Positions 41,688 through 50,773 are shown, numbered from the stretch's first letter. The stretch is 64,000 nucleotides of DNA from Allomesorhizobium camelthorni (GCF_011045125.1 NZ_JAAKZF010000007.1:1-64000); one strand, 5' to 3'. Made by a program: numbers and translations. Notes: generated by a model not told the origin, from the letters alone.

Positions 41688-43013
41688 ATGATCGAAAAGC
41701 TGCGAACGCCCGACCTCCAGCAGAGCCACCGGCTGCGGCTGAACACGCTTATCCGGCTGCGCTGGCTGGCGATCGTTGGCCAGAGCGTCACCGTTGTTGT
41801 CGTTGCCTATTGGCTCGATTTCCCGCTGCCGGTCAGCCTGTGCTTCGCGCTCATCGCCTGTTCGGCCTGGCTCAATCTGCTGCTCACCTTCCGTTATCCG
41901 GCGGCACACCGGCTGACACCGCGCGCAGCCTTCATCACGCTCACCTTCGACGCACTGCAGCTTGCCGGCCTGCTCTACATGACGGGCGGGCTCACCAATC
42001 CGTTCTCGCTGCTTATGACGGTGCCGGTCATCATCTCGGCAACGTCCCTGTCGCTGCGGCTTACGGCCCTGCTCGGCGGCCTGGTCATGGCCATGGCCAC
42101 GCTCCTGGCCTTCTACCATCTGCCGCTGCCGTGGTTCGAAGGCGCCGAGCTTTCCATGCCTTTCATTTATGTCGCCGGCATGTGGACCGCGGTGTTCTGC
42201 TCCACCACCTTCACCGCAGTCTATGCCTGGCGCGTCGCGGAGGAGGCGCGGCTGCTGGCAAACGCGCTCGCCGCCACTGAACTCGTGCTGCAGCGCGAAC
42301 AGCATCTTTCAGCGCTGGATGGACTTGCGGCAGCGGCCGCACACGAACTCGGCACACCGCTCGCCACCATCGCGCTCGTCGCCAAGGAGATGGAACGCGC
42401 GCTGCGAGGCGATCCGAAATACCACGAGGACGTCACCCTTCTGCGCTCCCAGAGCGAGCGCTGCCGCGAGATCCTGAAGCGCCTGACCAGCCTGTCGTCG
42501 GAGGGTGAAGCGCATCTCGCCAGGCTGCCCCTGACCTCGCTGGTCGAGGAGGTCATTGCGCCGCACCGTGATTTCGGCATCGCCATCAGGCTCGAACCCG
42601 GCGAGCGGATCGGCCCCGAGCCGGTCGCGCGGCGCAATCCGGGCGTGATCTACGGCCTCGGCAATCTGGTCGAGAACGCTGTCGACTTCGCCATTGGTAC
42701 AGTCACTATACGCTGGCGCTGGGACGAGCGCGAAGTCGCCTTCGAAATCGTCGACGACGGGCCGGGCTTCCCGCCGGAAATCATAGACCGCATCGGCGAG
42801 CCCTATATGTCGACCCGGCAGGGCGCGGAGCCGGGCGGAGGGCTTGGGCTCGGGCTGTTCATCGCCAAGACACTGCTGGAGCGCTCGGGCGCGACGCTTT
42901 CCTTCTACAACGCCAATGAGCGCGGCCAAGGCGCGGTCGTGCAGGTGAGTTGGCCGCGCGAGGCCTTCCTCAATCCCGGATCGGCGGTAACGTCCATGTT
43001 CGACACGGCATAG
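41688..43013 (+). CDS. actS: redox-sensing histidine kinase ActS/RegB/PrrB
   Basis: A 441-residue membrane kinase with six N-terminal helices (about residues 27-185). The quinone-binding loop GGLTNPF is at 100-106, the phospho-acceptor His219 in AAAHELGTPLATIAL, and the redox-active cysteine position Cys259 (SERCREILKRL) is conserved. ATP-binding motifs (DDGPGFPPE, GGGLGLGLFIAK) are intact. It signals membrane redox state to ActR, encoded next door, to control respiration and nitrogen or carbon fixation genes. Confidence 0.93.
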   Translation: MIEKLRTPDLQQSHRLRLNTLIRLRWLAIVGQSVTVVVVAYWLDFPLPVSLCFALIACSAWLNLLLTFRYPAAHRLTPRAAFITLTFDALQLAGLLYMTGGLTNPFSLLMTVPVIISATSLSLRLTALLGGLVMAMATLLAFYHLPLPWFEGAELSMPFIYVAGMWTAVFCSTTFTAVYAWRVAEEARLLANALAATELVLQREQHLSALDGLAAAAAHELGTPLATIALVAKEMERALRGDPKYHEDVTLLRSQSERCREILKRLTSLSSEGEAHLARLPLTSLVEEVIAPHRDFGIAIRLEPGERIGPEPVARRNPGVIYGLGNLVENAVDFAIGTVTIRWRWDEREVAFEIVDDGPGFPPEIIDRIGEPYMSTRQGAEPGGGLGLGLFIAKTLLERSGATLSFYNANERGQGAVVQVSWPREAFLNPGSAVTSMFDTA

Positions 43014-43086
43014 AGGCTCCAAGGTGGCAAATGATGTGGTTTGGGCCTATATCTGAAGCAAATCTGGGCAACACGGACGAACAAGA

Positions 43087-43650
43087 ATGATCAACGAAGA
43101 AACCGTTCAGGGCGTCGTCGGCGCCGGCGATGTGTCGCTGCTGATCGTGGATGACGACAAGCCGTTCCTGACCCGCCTGGCGCGCGCGATGGAGACACGA
43201 GGTTTTCAGGTCGAGACCGCCGAAAGCGTTGAGGAAGCGGTTGCGAAGGCTCGCGCACATCCGCCCGCCTATGCCGTGGTCGATATGCGGCTCGGCGACG
43301 GCAATGGGCTCGACGTGGTTGCGGCCATCCGAGAAAAGCGCAACGATTCCCGCACCATCATTCTCACCGGCTACGGCAACATCGCCACGGCGGTGACGGC
43401 GGTAAAGCTCGGCGCGGTGGACTACCTGTCGAAGCCGGCCGATGCCGACGACGTGTTCGCTGCGCTGACCCGTACCGCCGGCGAGCGCGCCGCGCCGCCG
43501 GAAAACCCGATGTCGGCCGATCGCGTGCGCTGGGAGCATATCCAGCGCGTCTACGAAATGTGCGAGCGCAACGTTTCGGAAACCGCCCGGCGGCTCAACA
43601 TGCATCGGCGTACGCTGCAGCGCATACTGGCCAAGCGGGCGCCCAGGTAA
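43087..43650 (+). CDS. actR: response regulator ActR/RegA/PrrA
   Basis: A 187-residue regulator with a receiver domain (phospho-acceptor Asp66 in YAVVDMRLGDGNGLD) and a Fis-type helix-turn-helix at the C-terminus (NVSETARRLNMHRRTLQRIL). It is the cognate partner of ActS and starts 73 nt after it. In rhizobia this pair answers low oxygen and acid stress. Confidence 0.93.
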   Translation: MINEETVQGVVGAGDVSLLIVDDDKPFLTRLARAMETRGFQVETAESVEEAVAKARAHPPAYAVVDMRLGDGNGLDVVAAIREKRNDSRTIILTGYGNIATAVTAVKLGAVDYLSKPADADDVFAALTRTAGERAAPPENPMSADRVRWEHIQRVYEMCERNVSETARRLNMHRRTLQRILAKRAPR

Positions 43651-43652
43651 CG

Positions 43653-43765
43653 TGAATAGCGAGTAGTGAGTAGTGTAGTGTAGTGTAGTGTAGTGTCGGC
43701 ATACGAATGCCGCGCCCGTCAATCTTCACTACTCACTGTTCCCTACTCACTATTCGCTTTCCTAC
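43653..43765. repeat. (TAGTG)n tandem repeat and inverted repeat after actR
   Basis: TAGTG units repeat in 43662-43695 (TAGTG-TAGTG-TAGTG with one TGAG variant). The flank GAATAGCGAGTAGTGAGTAG (from 43655) is inverted as CTACTCACTATTCGC (43744-43758), with a further CTACTCAC copy, so a long cruciform is possible. It fills the gap between convergent actR and mmcB and touches the mmcB 3' end. Confidence 0.75.
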
Positions 43766-44262
43766 TCACTTTCCCCATCCAGCGCCGGCACTGAAACGCC
43801 GGCCAATTCCGCCGCCAGAAGCCTCGCCGCGCCGGCGCGCGCCATGCGCAGCATCAGCGCCTTGCGGGTGGCCGCCGCCAGCCGGTGCTCCGGCGCGTCT
43901 CGCATGATCTCCGCGCCATAGCCGTCGGAGAGGATGAAGCCGCATTCCTCGGGAAATATCGAGGCCGGCACTTCCGGGTGAGTCGCGAAGAAGAAGCGGT
44001 CCGAATGCAGCCGGTATTCGGGCCATTTGCGGTCGACCCGAAAATCCTCGATCGACGATTTGATCTCGATGATCCAAATATCGCCTGACCTGGTCAGCGC
44101 CACGAGGTCGGCCCGCCGGCCCGTGGCGAGGCTCAGTTCCGGCAACACATGCGCGCCCATCTGCATAAGCAGGCGCTGGACGCCGCGCCTGACCACCATC
44201 GCCCGTTCGGACTGGCGGCCGTCGACGAGCGGGTTGGCGAGAATCGGGCTGATGATCGGCAT
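43762..44262 (-). CDS. mmcB: MmcB family DNA repair protein
   Basis: A 166-residue protein with a restriction-endonuclease-like core: ARRADLVALTRSGDIWIIEI, then KSS gives the D-xxx-E-x-K nuclease signature. MmcB in Caulobacter is an SOS-induced factor for mitomycin C repair that works with the ImuABC mutasome. ATG 44262 is used. A LexA-like box lies 34 nt upstream (44296-44310). Confidence 0.85.
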   Translation of the reverse strand: MPIISPILANPLVDGRQSERAMVVRRGVQRLLMQMGAHVLPELSLATGRRADLVALTRSGDIWIIEIKSSIEDFRVDRKWPEYRLHSDRFFFATHPEVPASIFPEECGFILSDGYGAEIMRDAPEHRLAAATRKALMLRMARAGAARLLAAELAGVSVPALDGESE

Positions 44263-44295
44263 GCCGAGGATAGTGACATTTTAAAGCGCTGCTTT

Positions 44296-44310
44296 GAACC
44301 CTTTTTGTTC
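44296..44310. promoter_or_regulatory. LexA-like box upstream of mmcB
   Basis: GAAC-N7-GTTC (44296-44310). The usual alphaproteobacterial LexA site is GTTC-N7-GTTC, but this inverted form has been reported as bound by LexA in Rhodobacter. The distance to the mmcB start and the gene's known SOS control make the call plausible. Confidence 0.45.
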
Positions 44311-44352
44311 TCTGGGGTGAAGAGCAGCATCAACCCTCCGTGCAGCAAGCAA

Positions 44353-44412
44353 TCACGTTCGCGTGATATGCTGTTGCCGAAATGCCATAGCAAACCGGTT
44401 ACGTTTGCGTAA
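44353..44412. promoter_or_regulatory. twin 14-bp palindromes upstream of the L,D-transpeptidase gene
   Basis: TCACGTTCGCGTGA (44353-44366) and TTACGTTTGCGTAA (44399-44412) share the pattern TYACGTTYGCGTRA and are 46 bp apart, start to start. Two matching palindromes in one 268-nt control region suggest binding sites for a dimeric regulator. I do not recognise the motif. Confidence 0.5.
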
Positions 44413-44530
44413 GCAGCCAGTTGCATCACTAAGCTCTTGGCAAGCAGGAACGCGCGCCCGTAAATAAAGGCGAAATTGCGGCCCCGAATCGGGCCAAATT
44501 GATATTTGGACCGGAGCGGCGAATTTAATC

Positions 44531-45151
44531 ATGCAGATGAAAACACTTGTCCTGGCAGCCGGGCTGGCGCTCGCAACCGCGGTTTCCGGGTGCAGCACAT
44601 TCGGCTCATACAAGGTGTTTTCGTCCGACTACGGCAGCAGAACCGACGCCGGTTATCGTTTGCCCAGCATCCCGATCTACAAAGTGCCCAAGAAATACCA
44701 TCGCCAGATCGTGGCCTATAACGGCGGCGAGAAACCTGGAACGATCATCGTCGACACGACCGAAAAGCATCTCTACTTCGTCCTGCCGGATGGCGAAGCG
44801 GTGCGCTACGGCATCGGCGTCGGCCGCGAAGGCTTCGAGTGGAAAGGTACCGCCCGTGTCGCGGCGAAGCGTGAATGGCCGGTTTGGACGCCGCCGGCCG
44901 AGATGATCAGGCGTCAGCCGGAACTCGCGAAATATGCCGGCGGCATGGAGCCGGGCATCACCAACGCGCTCGGCGCGCGCGCTCTCTATCTCTACAACAA
45001 GCGCGGCGACACCGGCTATCGCCTGCACGGGACGCCGGAATGGGCCTCGATCGGCAAGGCGATGTCGTCGGGCTGCATCCGGCTGATGAACCAGGACATT
45101 ATCGACCTCTACAATCGCGCCGAAGTCGGCGCCAAGGTGATCGTCAAATAA
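44531..45151 (+). CDS. L,D-transpeptidase (YkuD domain) lipoprotein
   Basis: A 206-residue envelope enzyme. A lipobox VSGC places the lipidated cysteine at residue 21. The YkuD domain (about 65-206) has the HGTPEWASIGKAMSSGCIRL active site with catalytic Cys182. Such enzymes make 3-3 peptidoglycan cross-links or attach outer-membrane proteins to the wall. ATG 44531 has GGAGCGG at a long spacing; ATG 44537 is an alternative. A strong bidirectional terminator follows. The twin palindromes at 44353-44412 may regulate it. Confidence 0.9.
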   Translation: MQMKTLVLAAGLALATAVSGCSTFGSYKVFSSDYGSRTDAGYRLPSIPIYKVPKKYHRQIVAYNGGEKPGTIIVDTTEKHLYFVLPDGEAVRYGIGVGREGFEWKGTARVAAKREWPVWTPPAEMIRRQPELAKYAGGMEPGITNALGARALYLYNKRGDTGYRLHGTPEWASIGKAMSSGCIRLMNQDIIDLYNRAEVGAKVIVK

Positions 45152-45188
45152 CTACGCGGACCGTCTCGGCAACAACGGACGTCCACAA

Positions 45189-45219
45189 CAAAAAGCCGGG
45201 CAAATTTGCCCGGCTTTTT
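45189..45219. terminator. bidirectional terminator between convergent genes
   Basis: AAAAAGCCGGGCAAA pairs with TTTGCCCGGCTTTTT, a perfect stem flanked by A and T runs, so it can end transcription in both directions (L,D-transpeptidase and nifU-like genes). Confidence 0.9.
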
Positions 45220-45248
45220 GCTATTTGTGAGGCGTTTCAGCGCCAGGA

Positions 45249-45824
45249 TCAGCCGATCTGCTCGACATGCTCTACTTCCGGAACGAAATGACGAAGCAGG
45301 TTCTGGATGCCGTGCTTCAGAGTCGCGGTCGAGGACGGGCAGCCGGCGCAAGCGCCCTTCATGTGCAAGAAGACCGTGCCATTCTCGTAGCCCCGGAATG
45401 TGATGTCGCCGCCATCCTGGGCGACCGCCGGACGGACGCGGGTGTCTAGCAGCTCCTTGATGGTGATGACGATCTCCGAATCTGCCTTGTCGTAGAACTC
45501 GCCTGCCTGGTCGGCGCGATCGGTCGCGGCCTGGCCGCCACTTGCCATCACCGGCACGCCCGACATGAACTGCTCCATTATGGCGCCGAGAATGGCCGGC
45601 TTCAGATGCTGCCAGTCCGCGCCGTCCTTGGTGACGGTGATGAAGTCATAGCCGAAGAAAACGCCGACGACGCCCGGAATGTCGAACAGCCTTCCGGCAA
45701 GCGGCGAGGCGGCGCGCCCAGTTTCAGCGTCGCGGAAATCGGCGGTGCCTTCGATCAACACTTCCTTCCCGGGCAGGAATTTCAGCGTGGCGGGATTGGG
45801 GGTCGCCTCGGTCTGGATGAACAT
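45249..45824 (-). CDS. NifU-family Fe-S cluster scaffold protein (Nfu)
   Basis: A 191-residue protein with an N-terminal Nfu domain (MFIQTEATPNPATLKFLPG) and a C-terminal NifU domain with Cys159-xx-Cys162 (CAGCPSST) that binds a 4Fe-4S cluster for delivery to target proteins. It is full length. An Irr box lies 25 nt upstream (45849-45865), so it is probably iron regulated. Confidence 0.9.
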   Translation of the reverse strand: MFIQTEATPNPATLKFLPGKEVLIEGTADFRDAETGRAASPLAGRLFDIPGVVGVFFGYDFITVTKDGADWQHLKPAILGAIMEQFMSGVPVMASGGQAATDRADQAGEFYDKADSEIVITIKELLDTRVRPAVAQDGGDITFRGYENGTVFLHMKGACAGCPSSTATLKHGIQNLLRHFVPEVEHVEQIG

Positions 45825-45848
45825 GGCCGCATCTCCGTGCGCTCAAAG

Positions 45849-45865
45849 TTTGGAATAGTTCTAAA
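45849..45865. promoter_or_regulatory. Irr box before the nifU-like gene
   Basis: TTTGGAATAGTTCTAAA differs from the ICE palindrome TTTAGAA-N3-TTCTAAA by one base. It is the second such box in the window, after 13396-13412. Confidence 0.7.
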
Positions 45866-45966
45866 TAAGCCTGGTTCCGGCGACATTCAAGCCAAATGCG
45901 CCGCGCTTTGAGCCAGCCTTGGAAATGATTTTCTCCCTAAGCGTCCGCTTTGTCGAGGCAGATGGC

Positions 45967-46458
45967 TCAGGCGAGGCTGGCAATGTCCTCGTCCGAAAGA
46001 TTCTGCGGCACCACGGTCACCGGAATGGGGAATGCCGCGCCCTTGCCGGCGATCGAAGCGACTAGCGGGCCCGGACCTTCCTTGCCGGCGCCGGCGGCCA
46101 GCACCAGGATGGCGATGTCCTGGTCCTCTTCGATCAGCTTGTGGATCTCTTCCGCCGGTTTGCCCTCGCGTACAACCAGTTCCGGCTCGATGCCGAGCTT
46201 GGCGCGCACGGTCGCGGCATAGCCGTCGAGCGCTGCGTTGGCTGCGGCATTGGCCTCGTCGCGCATGATCTTCTCGACTCCCAGCCAATGCTGGAAATCT
46301 CCCGGCTCTATCACATAGAGCAGCACCAGAACGCCGCCAGTCGTCTTGGCGCGCGTCGAGGCATAGGCAACGGCGCGCTCGCATTCGGGCGTGTCATCGA
46401 TGATCGCCAGGAATTTCCGACGGTGGCCTGCTTCCCGGATCAGTCGTTTGGAGACCAT
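45967..46458 (-). CDS. universal stress protein (UspA family)
   Basis: A 163-residue UspA-domain protein with beta1 at residues 15-21 (RKFLAIIDDTPE) and the nucleotide-binding loop region LVLAAGAGKEGPGPLVASI near 120. It lies between nifU and trpS genes with 85 nt to each side. The family protects cells in stasis and many members bind ATP. Not obviously an EcfG target: no GGAAC site precedes it. Confidence 0.85.
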   Translation of the reverse strand: MVSKRLIREAGHRRKFLAIIDDTPECERAVAYASTRAKTTGGVLVLLYVIEPGDFQHWLGVEKIMRDEANAAANAALDGYAATVRAKLGIEPELVVREGKPAEEIHKLIEEDQDIAILVLAAGAGKEGPGPLVASIAGKGAAFPIPVTVVPQNLSDEDIASLA

Positions 46459-46543
46459 GTGTTAACCCTGCTGAGAAGCGACGCCATTCCGGAGCAATCT
46501 GTCATTCGCGCCGGGCGTCGGCAAGTGGGCTTGGCGAGACCTC

Positions 46544-47611
46544 TTAGCTCTGCAGCAAGCCGACGATGTCACGCACCATCTTCATGTTGGCTTCCGCCAT
46601 GACGCCGGCGCGTTCGCCGCCGTCCCTCAGCACGCCGTCGACATAGTTCTCGTCCGAGGAAATCCGCCGCATCTCGGCGGCGATCGGCGCGAGCTTCGTC
46701 ACGGCAAGGTCGGCCAGCGCCGGCTTGAATGCCGAAAACTGCTGGCCGCCGAACTCGGCAAGCACCTTTTCCTTCGATATCTCGGCGAGAGCCGCATAGA
46801 GCACGACGAGATTTTCTGCTTCCGGCCGGTCCTTCAGGCCTTCGATCTCTGAAGGAAGGCCGGCGGGATCGGTCTTTGCCTTGCGGATCTTCTTCGAGAT
46901 CGCATCGGCGTCGTCGGTCAGGTTGATGCGCGATAGGTCCGAAGGATCTGACTTGGACATTTTTTTCAGCCCGTCGCGCAGCGACATGACACGCGGCGCG
47001 GGACCCTCGATCAGCGGCTCGGTAAGCGGGAAGAAGCCGTTGACCTTCTCCTCGCCGACCTTCATCTCGATACCCAGCCCAAGATCGGCGATGCGGTCGG
47101 AGAAGTCGTTGTTGAACTTCTGGGCGATATCGCGCGTCAGCTCGAGATGCTGCTTCTGGTCGTCGCCCACCGGAACGTGGGTGGCGCGATAGACCAGGAT
47201 GTCGGCGGCCATCAGCGTTGGATAGGCGAACAGGCCGACCGAGGCGTTCTCGCGGTCCTTGCCTGCCTTCTCCTTGAACTGGGTCATGCGCGACAGCCAA
47301 CCCATGCGGGCCACGCAATTGAACACCCAGGCGAGCTCGGCATGCTGCATAACGCGGCTCTGATTGAAGACGATATGCTTCTTCGGATCGATGCCGGCTG
47401 CCAGAAAGGCCGCGGTCACTTCGCGTGTCGCCTTCATCAGTTCGGCAGGTTCCTGCCACTGCGTGATCGCATGCAGGTCGACCACGCAGTAGATGCAGTC
47501 GTGGCTGCCCTGGAGGGCGACAAAGCGGCGGATTGCTCCGAGATAATTGCCTAGATGGAGATTTCCGGTGGGCTGGACGCCCGAAAAGACGAGCGGCTTG
47601 AAGGCGGTCAT
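46544..47611 (-). CDS. trpS: tryptophanyl-tRNA synthetase
   Basis: A 355-residue class I synthetase charging tRNA-Trp. The HIGH-like [11 protein letters not shown] motif is at residues 13-23 and KMSKS near 215. ATG 47611 ([13 protein letters not shown]) has GAGGAAAA upstream; a frame open to 47701 adds unrelated residues. Essential housekeeping gene. Confidence 0.96.
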   Translation of the reverse strand: MTAFKPLVFSGVQPTGNLHLGNYLGAIRRFVALQGSHDCIYCVVDLHAITQWQEPAELMKATREVTAAFLAAGIDPKKHIVFNQSRVMQHAELAWVFNCVARMGWLSRMTQFKEKAGKDRENASVGLFAYPTLMAADILVYRATHVPVGDDQKQHLELTRDIAQKFNNDFSDRIADLGLGIEMKVGEEKVNGFFPLTEPLIEGPAPRVMSLRDGLKKMSKSDPSDLSRINLTDDADAISKKIRKAKTDPAGLPSEIEGLKDRPEAENLVVLYAALAEISKEKVLAEFGGQQFSAFKPALADLAVTKLAPIAAEMRRISSDENYVDGVLRDGGERAGVMAEANMKMVRDIVGLLQS

Positions 47612-47646
47612 GGTTTTCCTCGTGGCTTGTGGAGGGCCGTTTCCAA

Positions 47647-47710
47647 GCATGATCCCGAACCGAAGGTCAGCGCAGCAAAAAGTTGCAGACTTTTCGGCCA
47701 AAGATCATGC
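47647..47710. repeat. GCATGATC ... GATCATGC inverted repeat upstream of trpS
   Basis: Eight-base arms (47647-47654 and 47703-47710) flank a 48-nt interior. The arms match the element at 11037-11075, indicating a dispersed palindromic element. Confidence 0.6.
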
Positions 47711-47809
47711 GGCTGAGAAAGTGGGCGGCGAAAATCGAGTTGCGCTTATGGACGAAGGCGCGGGCGCTATCAAGCCTCCCGTGAAGGCGAGTCCTTGGCT
47801 GCGGACATG

Positions 47810-49009
47810 CTAATAGCGCAGCGGAACCGTGCTCTTTTCAGGCGCGGGCGCATCGGCAGGCTGCTCGGGCAGGCCGACAAGGGCTCGGAACGGCCATGGA
47901 AGCTGCTCGAACAGCAGGCACAGAGCGAGCGACCCGCCGATCGTCACCAGCAGCACGAGCGACATCTTCTCCGCCACGCCGGCCTCTAGCGGCAGGACGT
48001 AGAACAGCGCGGCGATGATGATGGTCTGGTGCACGATATAGAGCGGGAAGATCTTGCGGTTCAGCCAGGCGAGCGCCGCGCTCTTGCGGTTCAAATGAAG
48101 CGCGCCGAAGCCCACCGCGGTCAGGATCATGCTCCATGCAAGGCCGAACAGCGCCGCCTTGTAGAGCACTGTCATGTTGTCGTAGTCGCCCATGAAGGCG
48201 TCATCCGGACCGGCGGCCCATGAATGGCGGTAGAGCGTTACGGTCAGCGTCAATGCAAAGGACGCGCTCAACCAGCGGCGATCGACGATCGCCTCGATCA
48301 CCGCGTGGTGGTGGCGGGCGACGAGAAAGCCAAGCCCGAACCAACTCGCCCATACGGCAAACCAGGCGCCGTCGTTGTAGAGCGCATTGGTCTGGCGCGG
48401 AAAGATCGGCGAAAGCGCGACATTGAGAACCAGCGGGAGCAGAAACAGAAGGTAGATCGCGTTGGAGCGGGCGACGCTCTCGAACCAGCCGGTCAGCCGG
48501 CGCATCCTCGGATCGATAATCAGTCGAAAGATCGGGTAGCACAGGAACGCCATCACCAGCAGGTAGGCGACGAACCACATATGCGCCCAAGTGAAATTGC
48601 CCTGCGGGTATTTGCCTTCGGTGAAGTAACGGGTCAGCCAGAAGCTCATGAGCGAGCCGTCATAGCCGTCCTCATAGACGCGCTCGAACCAGACCTGCGG
48701 CACGATGATGACGCACATGGCAAACAGCAGCGGCACCAAGAGACGAGTGGTCCGGTCTCTCAGGAAGGTCAGCCCGGCATTGGATCGGAACGCAAACCAC
48801 GTACCCATGCCCGAAACGAAGAACAGCAGCGCCAGCCGCCAGGCGCGCGGAAACTTCATCACCAGCGAAAGCATTTCGCTGCCTTGAGCGCTCTTCATCA
48901 GCCATGACATGTCGGGAAAGAACGCGACCGAGCAGTGATAGACGACGAGAATGGCGAAGGCGATGACCCTCAGCCAGTCGACGTAATAGAGTCTGCCGCT
49001 CATCTGCAT
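47810..49009 (-). CDS. acyltransferase family (acyltransferase 3/OpgC-like) membrane protein
   Basis: A 399-residue membrane protein with about ten helices and the acyltransferase-3 N-terminus (MSGRLYYVDWLRVIAFAILVVYH near residue 3), including the catalytic-type His23. These enzymes acylate sugars or glucans at the membrane. ATG 49009 and 49003 are both possible; GGGTGGGG precedes them. It lies between trpS and murJ on the same strand. Confidence 0.85.
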   Translation of the reverse strand: MQMSGRLYYVDWLRVIAFAILVVYHCSVAFFPDMSWLMKSAQGSEMLSLVMKFPRAWRLALLFFVSGMGTWFAFRSNAGLTFLRDRTTRLLVPLLFAMCVIIVPQVWFERVYEDGYDGSLMSFWLTRYFTEGKYPQGNFTWAHMWFVAYLLVMAFLCYPIFRLIIDPRMRRLTGWFESVARSNAIYLLFLLPLVLNVALSPIFPRQTNALYNDGAWFAVWASWFGLGFLVARHHHAVIEAIVDRRWLSASFALTLTVTLYRHSWAAGPDDAFMGDYDNMTVLYKAALFGLAWSMILTAVGFGALHLNRKSAALAWLNRKIFPLYIVHQTIIIAALFYVLPLEAGVAEKMSLVLLVTIGGSLALCLLFEQLPWPFRALVGLPEQPADAPAPEKSTVPLRY

Positions 49010-49134
49010 GCACCCCACCCGACAGGCGGCCGGCGCTCACGCACCAGCCGGCAGATCATCGTTCTGGACGCATTTCGTTAAAAAACCGGTGCTTGAAAGC
49101 CGAACAGTTTTAACAAACGCGCTCGCTGATCCGC

Positions 49135-50736
49135 CTATTCAGGATCGGGCGTCGCCGTCCCTGCTTCGATCGGACGGCTTCTTCTGCGCCTGACGATGCC
49201 GATCAGTTGTTGGCGGTCGACCGCGCCGGTAGCGATGACGATGGCGAAATAGGCGATCGCCCCGGCGGCGATGATCGCCAGTACGGCGGCCAGCCGGATC
49301 AGGCCCGACGGGTTTTCCATGATCGGCGCGAGCAGCATCTGCAGCGCCCATATCAGCACGCCCATGGCGAAGCTCGCCACCGCGATCAGCACGACGCGCC
49401 TGGCCGTCACGGCGGACGGCCGGAAATCGTTGCGCATCCACAGCGTGCCTGCGAGCAGCAGAAGATTAAGCCAGGCCGAGACCGTGGTCGCCAGCGCGAT
49501 CGCGACATGGCCGTAGATCGGGAACAGCGCCAGGCTCGCGACGATGTTGACCGCGACGGCGACGATCGAGAACCACATCGGCGTCTTCATGTCCTCGCGG
49601 GCAAAGAAGGCCGGCGAGAACACCTTGATCAAAACATAGGCCGGCAGGCCGGCAGCGAAGGCGGCGAGAGCCTGGGCAGTGAGCAGGGTCGCCTCGCTGG
49701 TAAATTCGCCGCGTTCGTAGAGCATCGCGACGATCGGGCCGGGCATGGCGATCAGTCCGATCGCGGCGGGCAGCGTCAGGCCGAGTGCGAATTCGAGCGA
49801 GCGGTTCTGGAGATGCTCGGCGTCGGCATGGTCGCCGCTGCGCAGCGCCCGAGACAGTTCCGGCAGCAGCACGACCCCGACCGCCACGCCGATGACGCCG
49901 AGCGGAAGCTGGTTGATGCGGTCGGCGAAATTAAGCAGGCTGATCGCGTTGTCCTGGGCCGAAGCGATGATCTGGCCGACTAGGAGATTGATCTGGACGA
50001 CGCCGCCTGTGAGCAGGGCCGGCGCCATCAGAACGAGCAGGCGCCTCACGTCAGGCGTCAGACGCGGCAACCGGAGCTGCATCGAAAAACCTTCCCGCCA
50101 GACGCCCCAGACGAGGAAAACGAGCTGCAGCACGCCCGACAGGAACACTCCCCAGGCAAGCCAAAGGCCGGTCAGGCGGTCGTCCATGCCGCCGCGCAGC
50201 GCTGCCAACAGGACCAGGATCAGAACGATATTGAGTAAGACCGGCACGAAGGCGGCGAGAAAATAGCGCCGCATCGAATTCAGCACGCCGGACAGCATGG
50301 CGACCATCGACATGCAGAAGAGATACGGGAACATGATGCGCGTCATGACCACGGTCAGGTCGAACTTGTCCGGCGTGTCGGAAAAACCCGGCGCGATGAC
50401 AGTGGAGACGAGGAACGGCATTGCAATGATCGCGCCTGCCGAAAGGACGAGCAGCGCCGCGATCAGAACCGAAAGCACGTCCTCGCCGAACTTTCGCGCC
50501 GCCTCCATGCCTCCGCCCTCCAGTTCCTTGGCGAAGAGCGGGATGAAGGCGGTGTTGAACGCGCCCTCGGCGAAAAGCCGGCGGAAGAGGTTCGGGAAGC
50601 GGAAGGCGGCGTAGAAGGCGTCGGTCACCGGTCCTGCGCCAAGCGTCGCGGCGATCAGCGCCTCACGTACGAAGCCCAGCAGGCGGCTTGCCATGGTGGC
50701 GCTTCCGACGCCGGCGAATTTTTTGACCAGGCTCAT
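49135..50736 (-). CDS. murJ: lipid II flippase MurJ (MviN)
   Basis: A 533-residue membrane protein with 13-14 helices and the MurJ N-terminus (KKFAGVGSATMASRLLGFVRE) and RLFAEGAFNTAFIPLFAKE motif. It flips lipid II for peptidoglycan synthesis. It sits 37 nt downstream of glnD, the usual order in Rhizobiales. Confidence 0.95.
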   Translation of the reverse strand: MSLVKKFAGVGSATMASRLLGFVREALIAATLGAGPVTDAFYAAFRFPNLFRRLFAEGAFNTAFIPLFAKELEGGGMEAARKFGEDVLSVLIAALLVLSAGAIIAMPFLVSTVIAPGFSDTPDKFDLTVVMTRIMFPYLFCMSMVAMLSGVLNSMRRYFLAAFVPVLLNIVLILVLLAALRGGMDDRLTGLWLAWGVFLSGVLQLVFLVWGVWREGFSMQLRLPRLTPDVRRLLVLMAPALLTGGVVQINLLVGQIIASAQDNAISLLNFADRINQLPLGVIGVAVGVVLLPELSRALRSGDHADAEHLQNRSLEFALGLTLPAAIGLIAMPGPIVAMLYERGEFTSEATLLTAQALAAFAAGLPAYVLIKVFSPAFFAREDMKTPMWFSIVAVAVNIVASLALFPIYGHVAIALATTVSAWLNLLLLAGTLWMRNDFRPSAVTARRVVLIAVASFAMGVLIWALQMLLAPIMENPSGLIRLAAVLAIIAAGAIAYFAIVIATGAVDRQQLIGIVRRRRSRPIEAGTATPDPE

Positions 50737-50773
50737 GGATTGCGAGTTTCCGGAACGGCTGCGTTGTTGGCGA

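Noticed and set aside
45825-45900. GGAAC at about 45875 before the nifU-like gene as a stress promoter
   Set aside because: The -10 position reads ATT rather than GTT and is covered by the Irr box, so iron control is the better reading.
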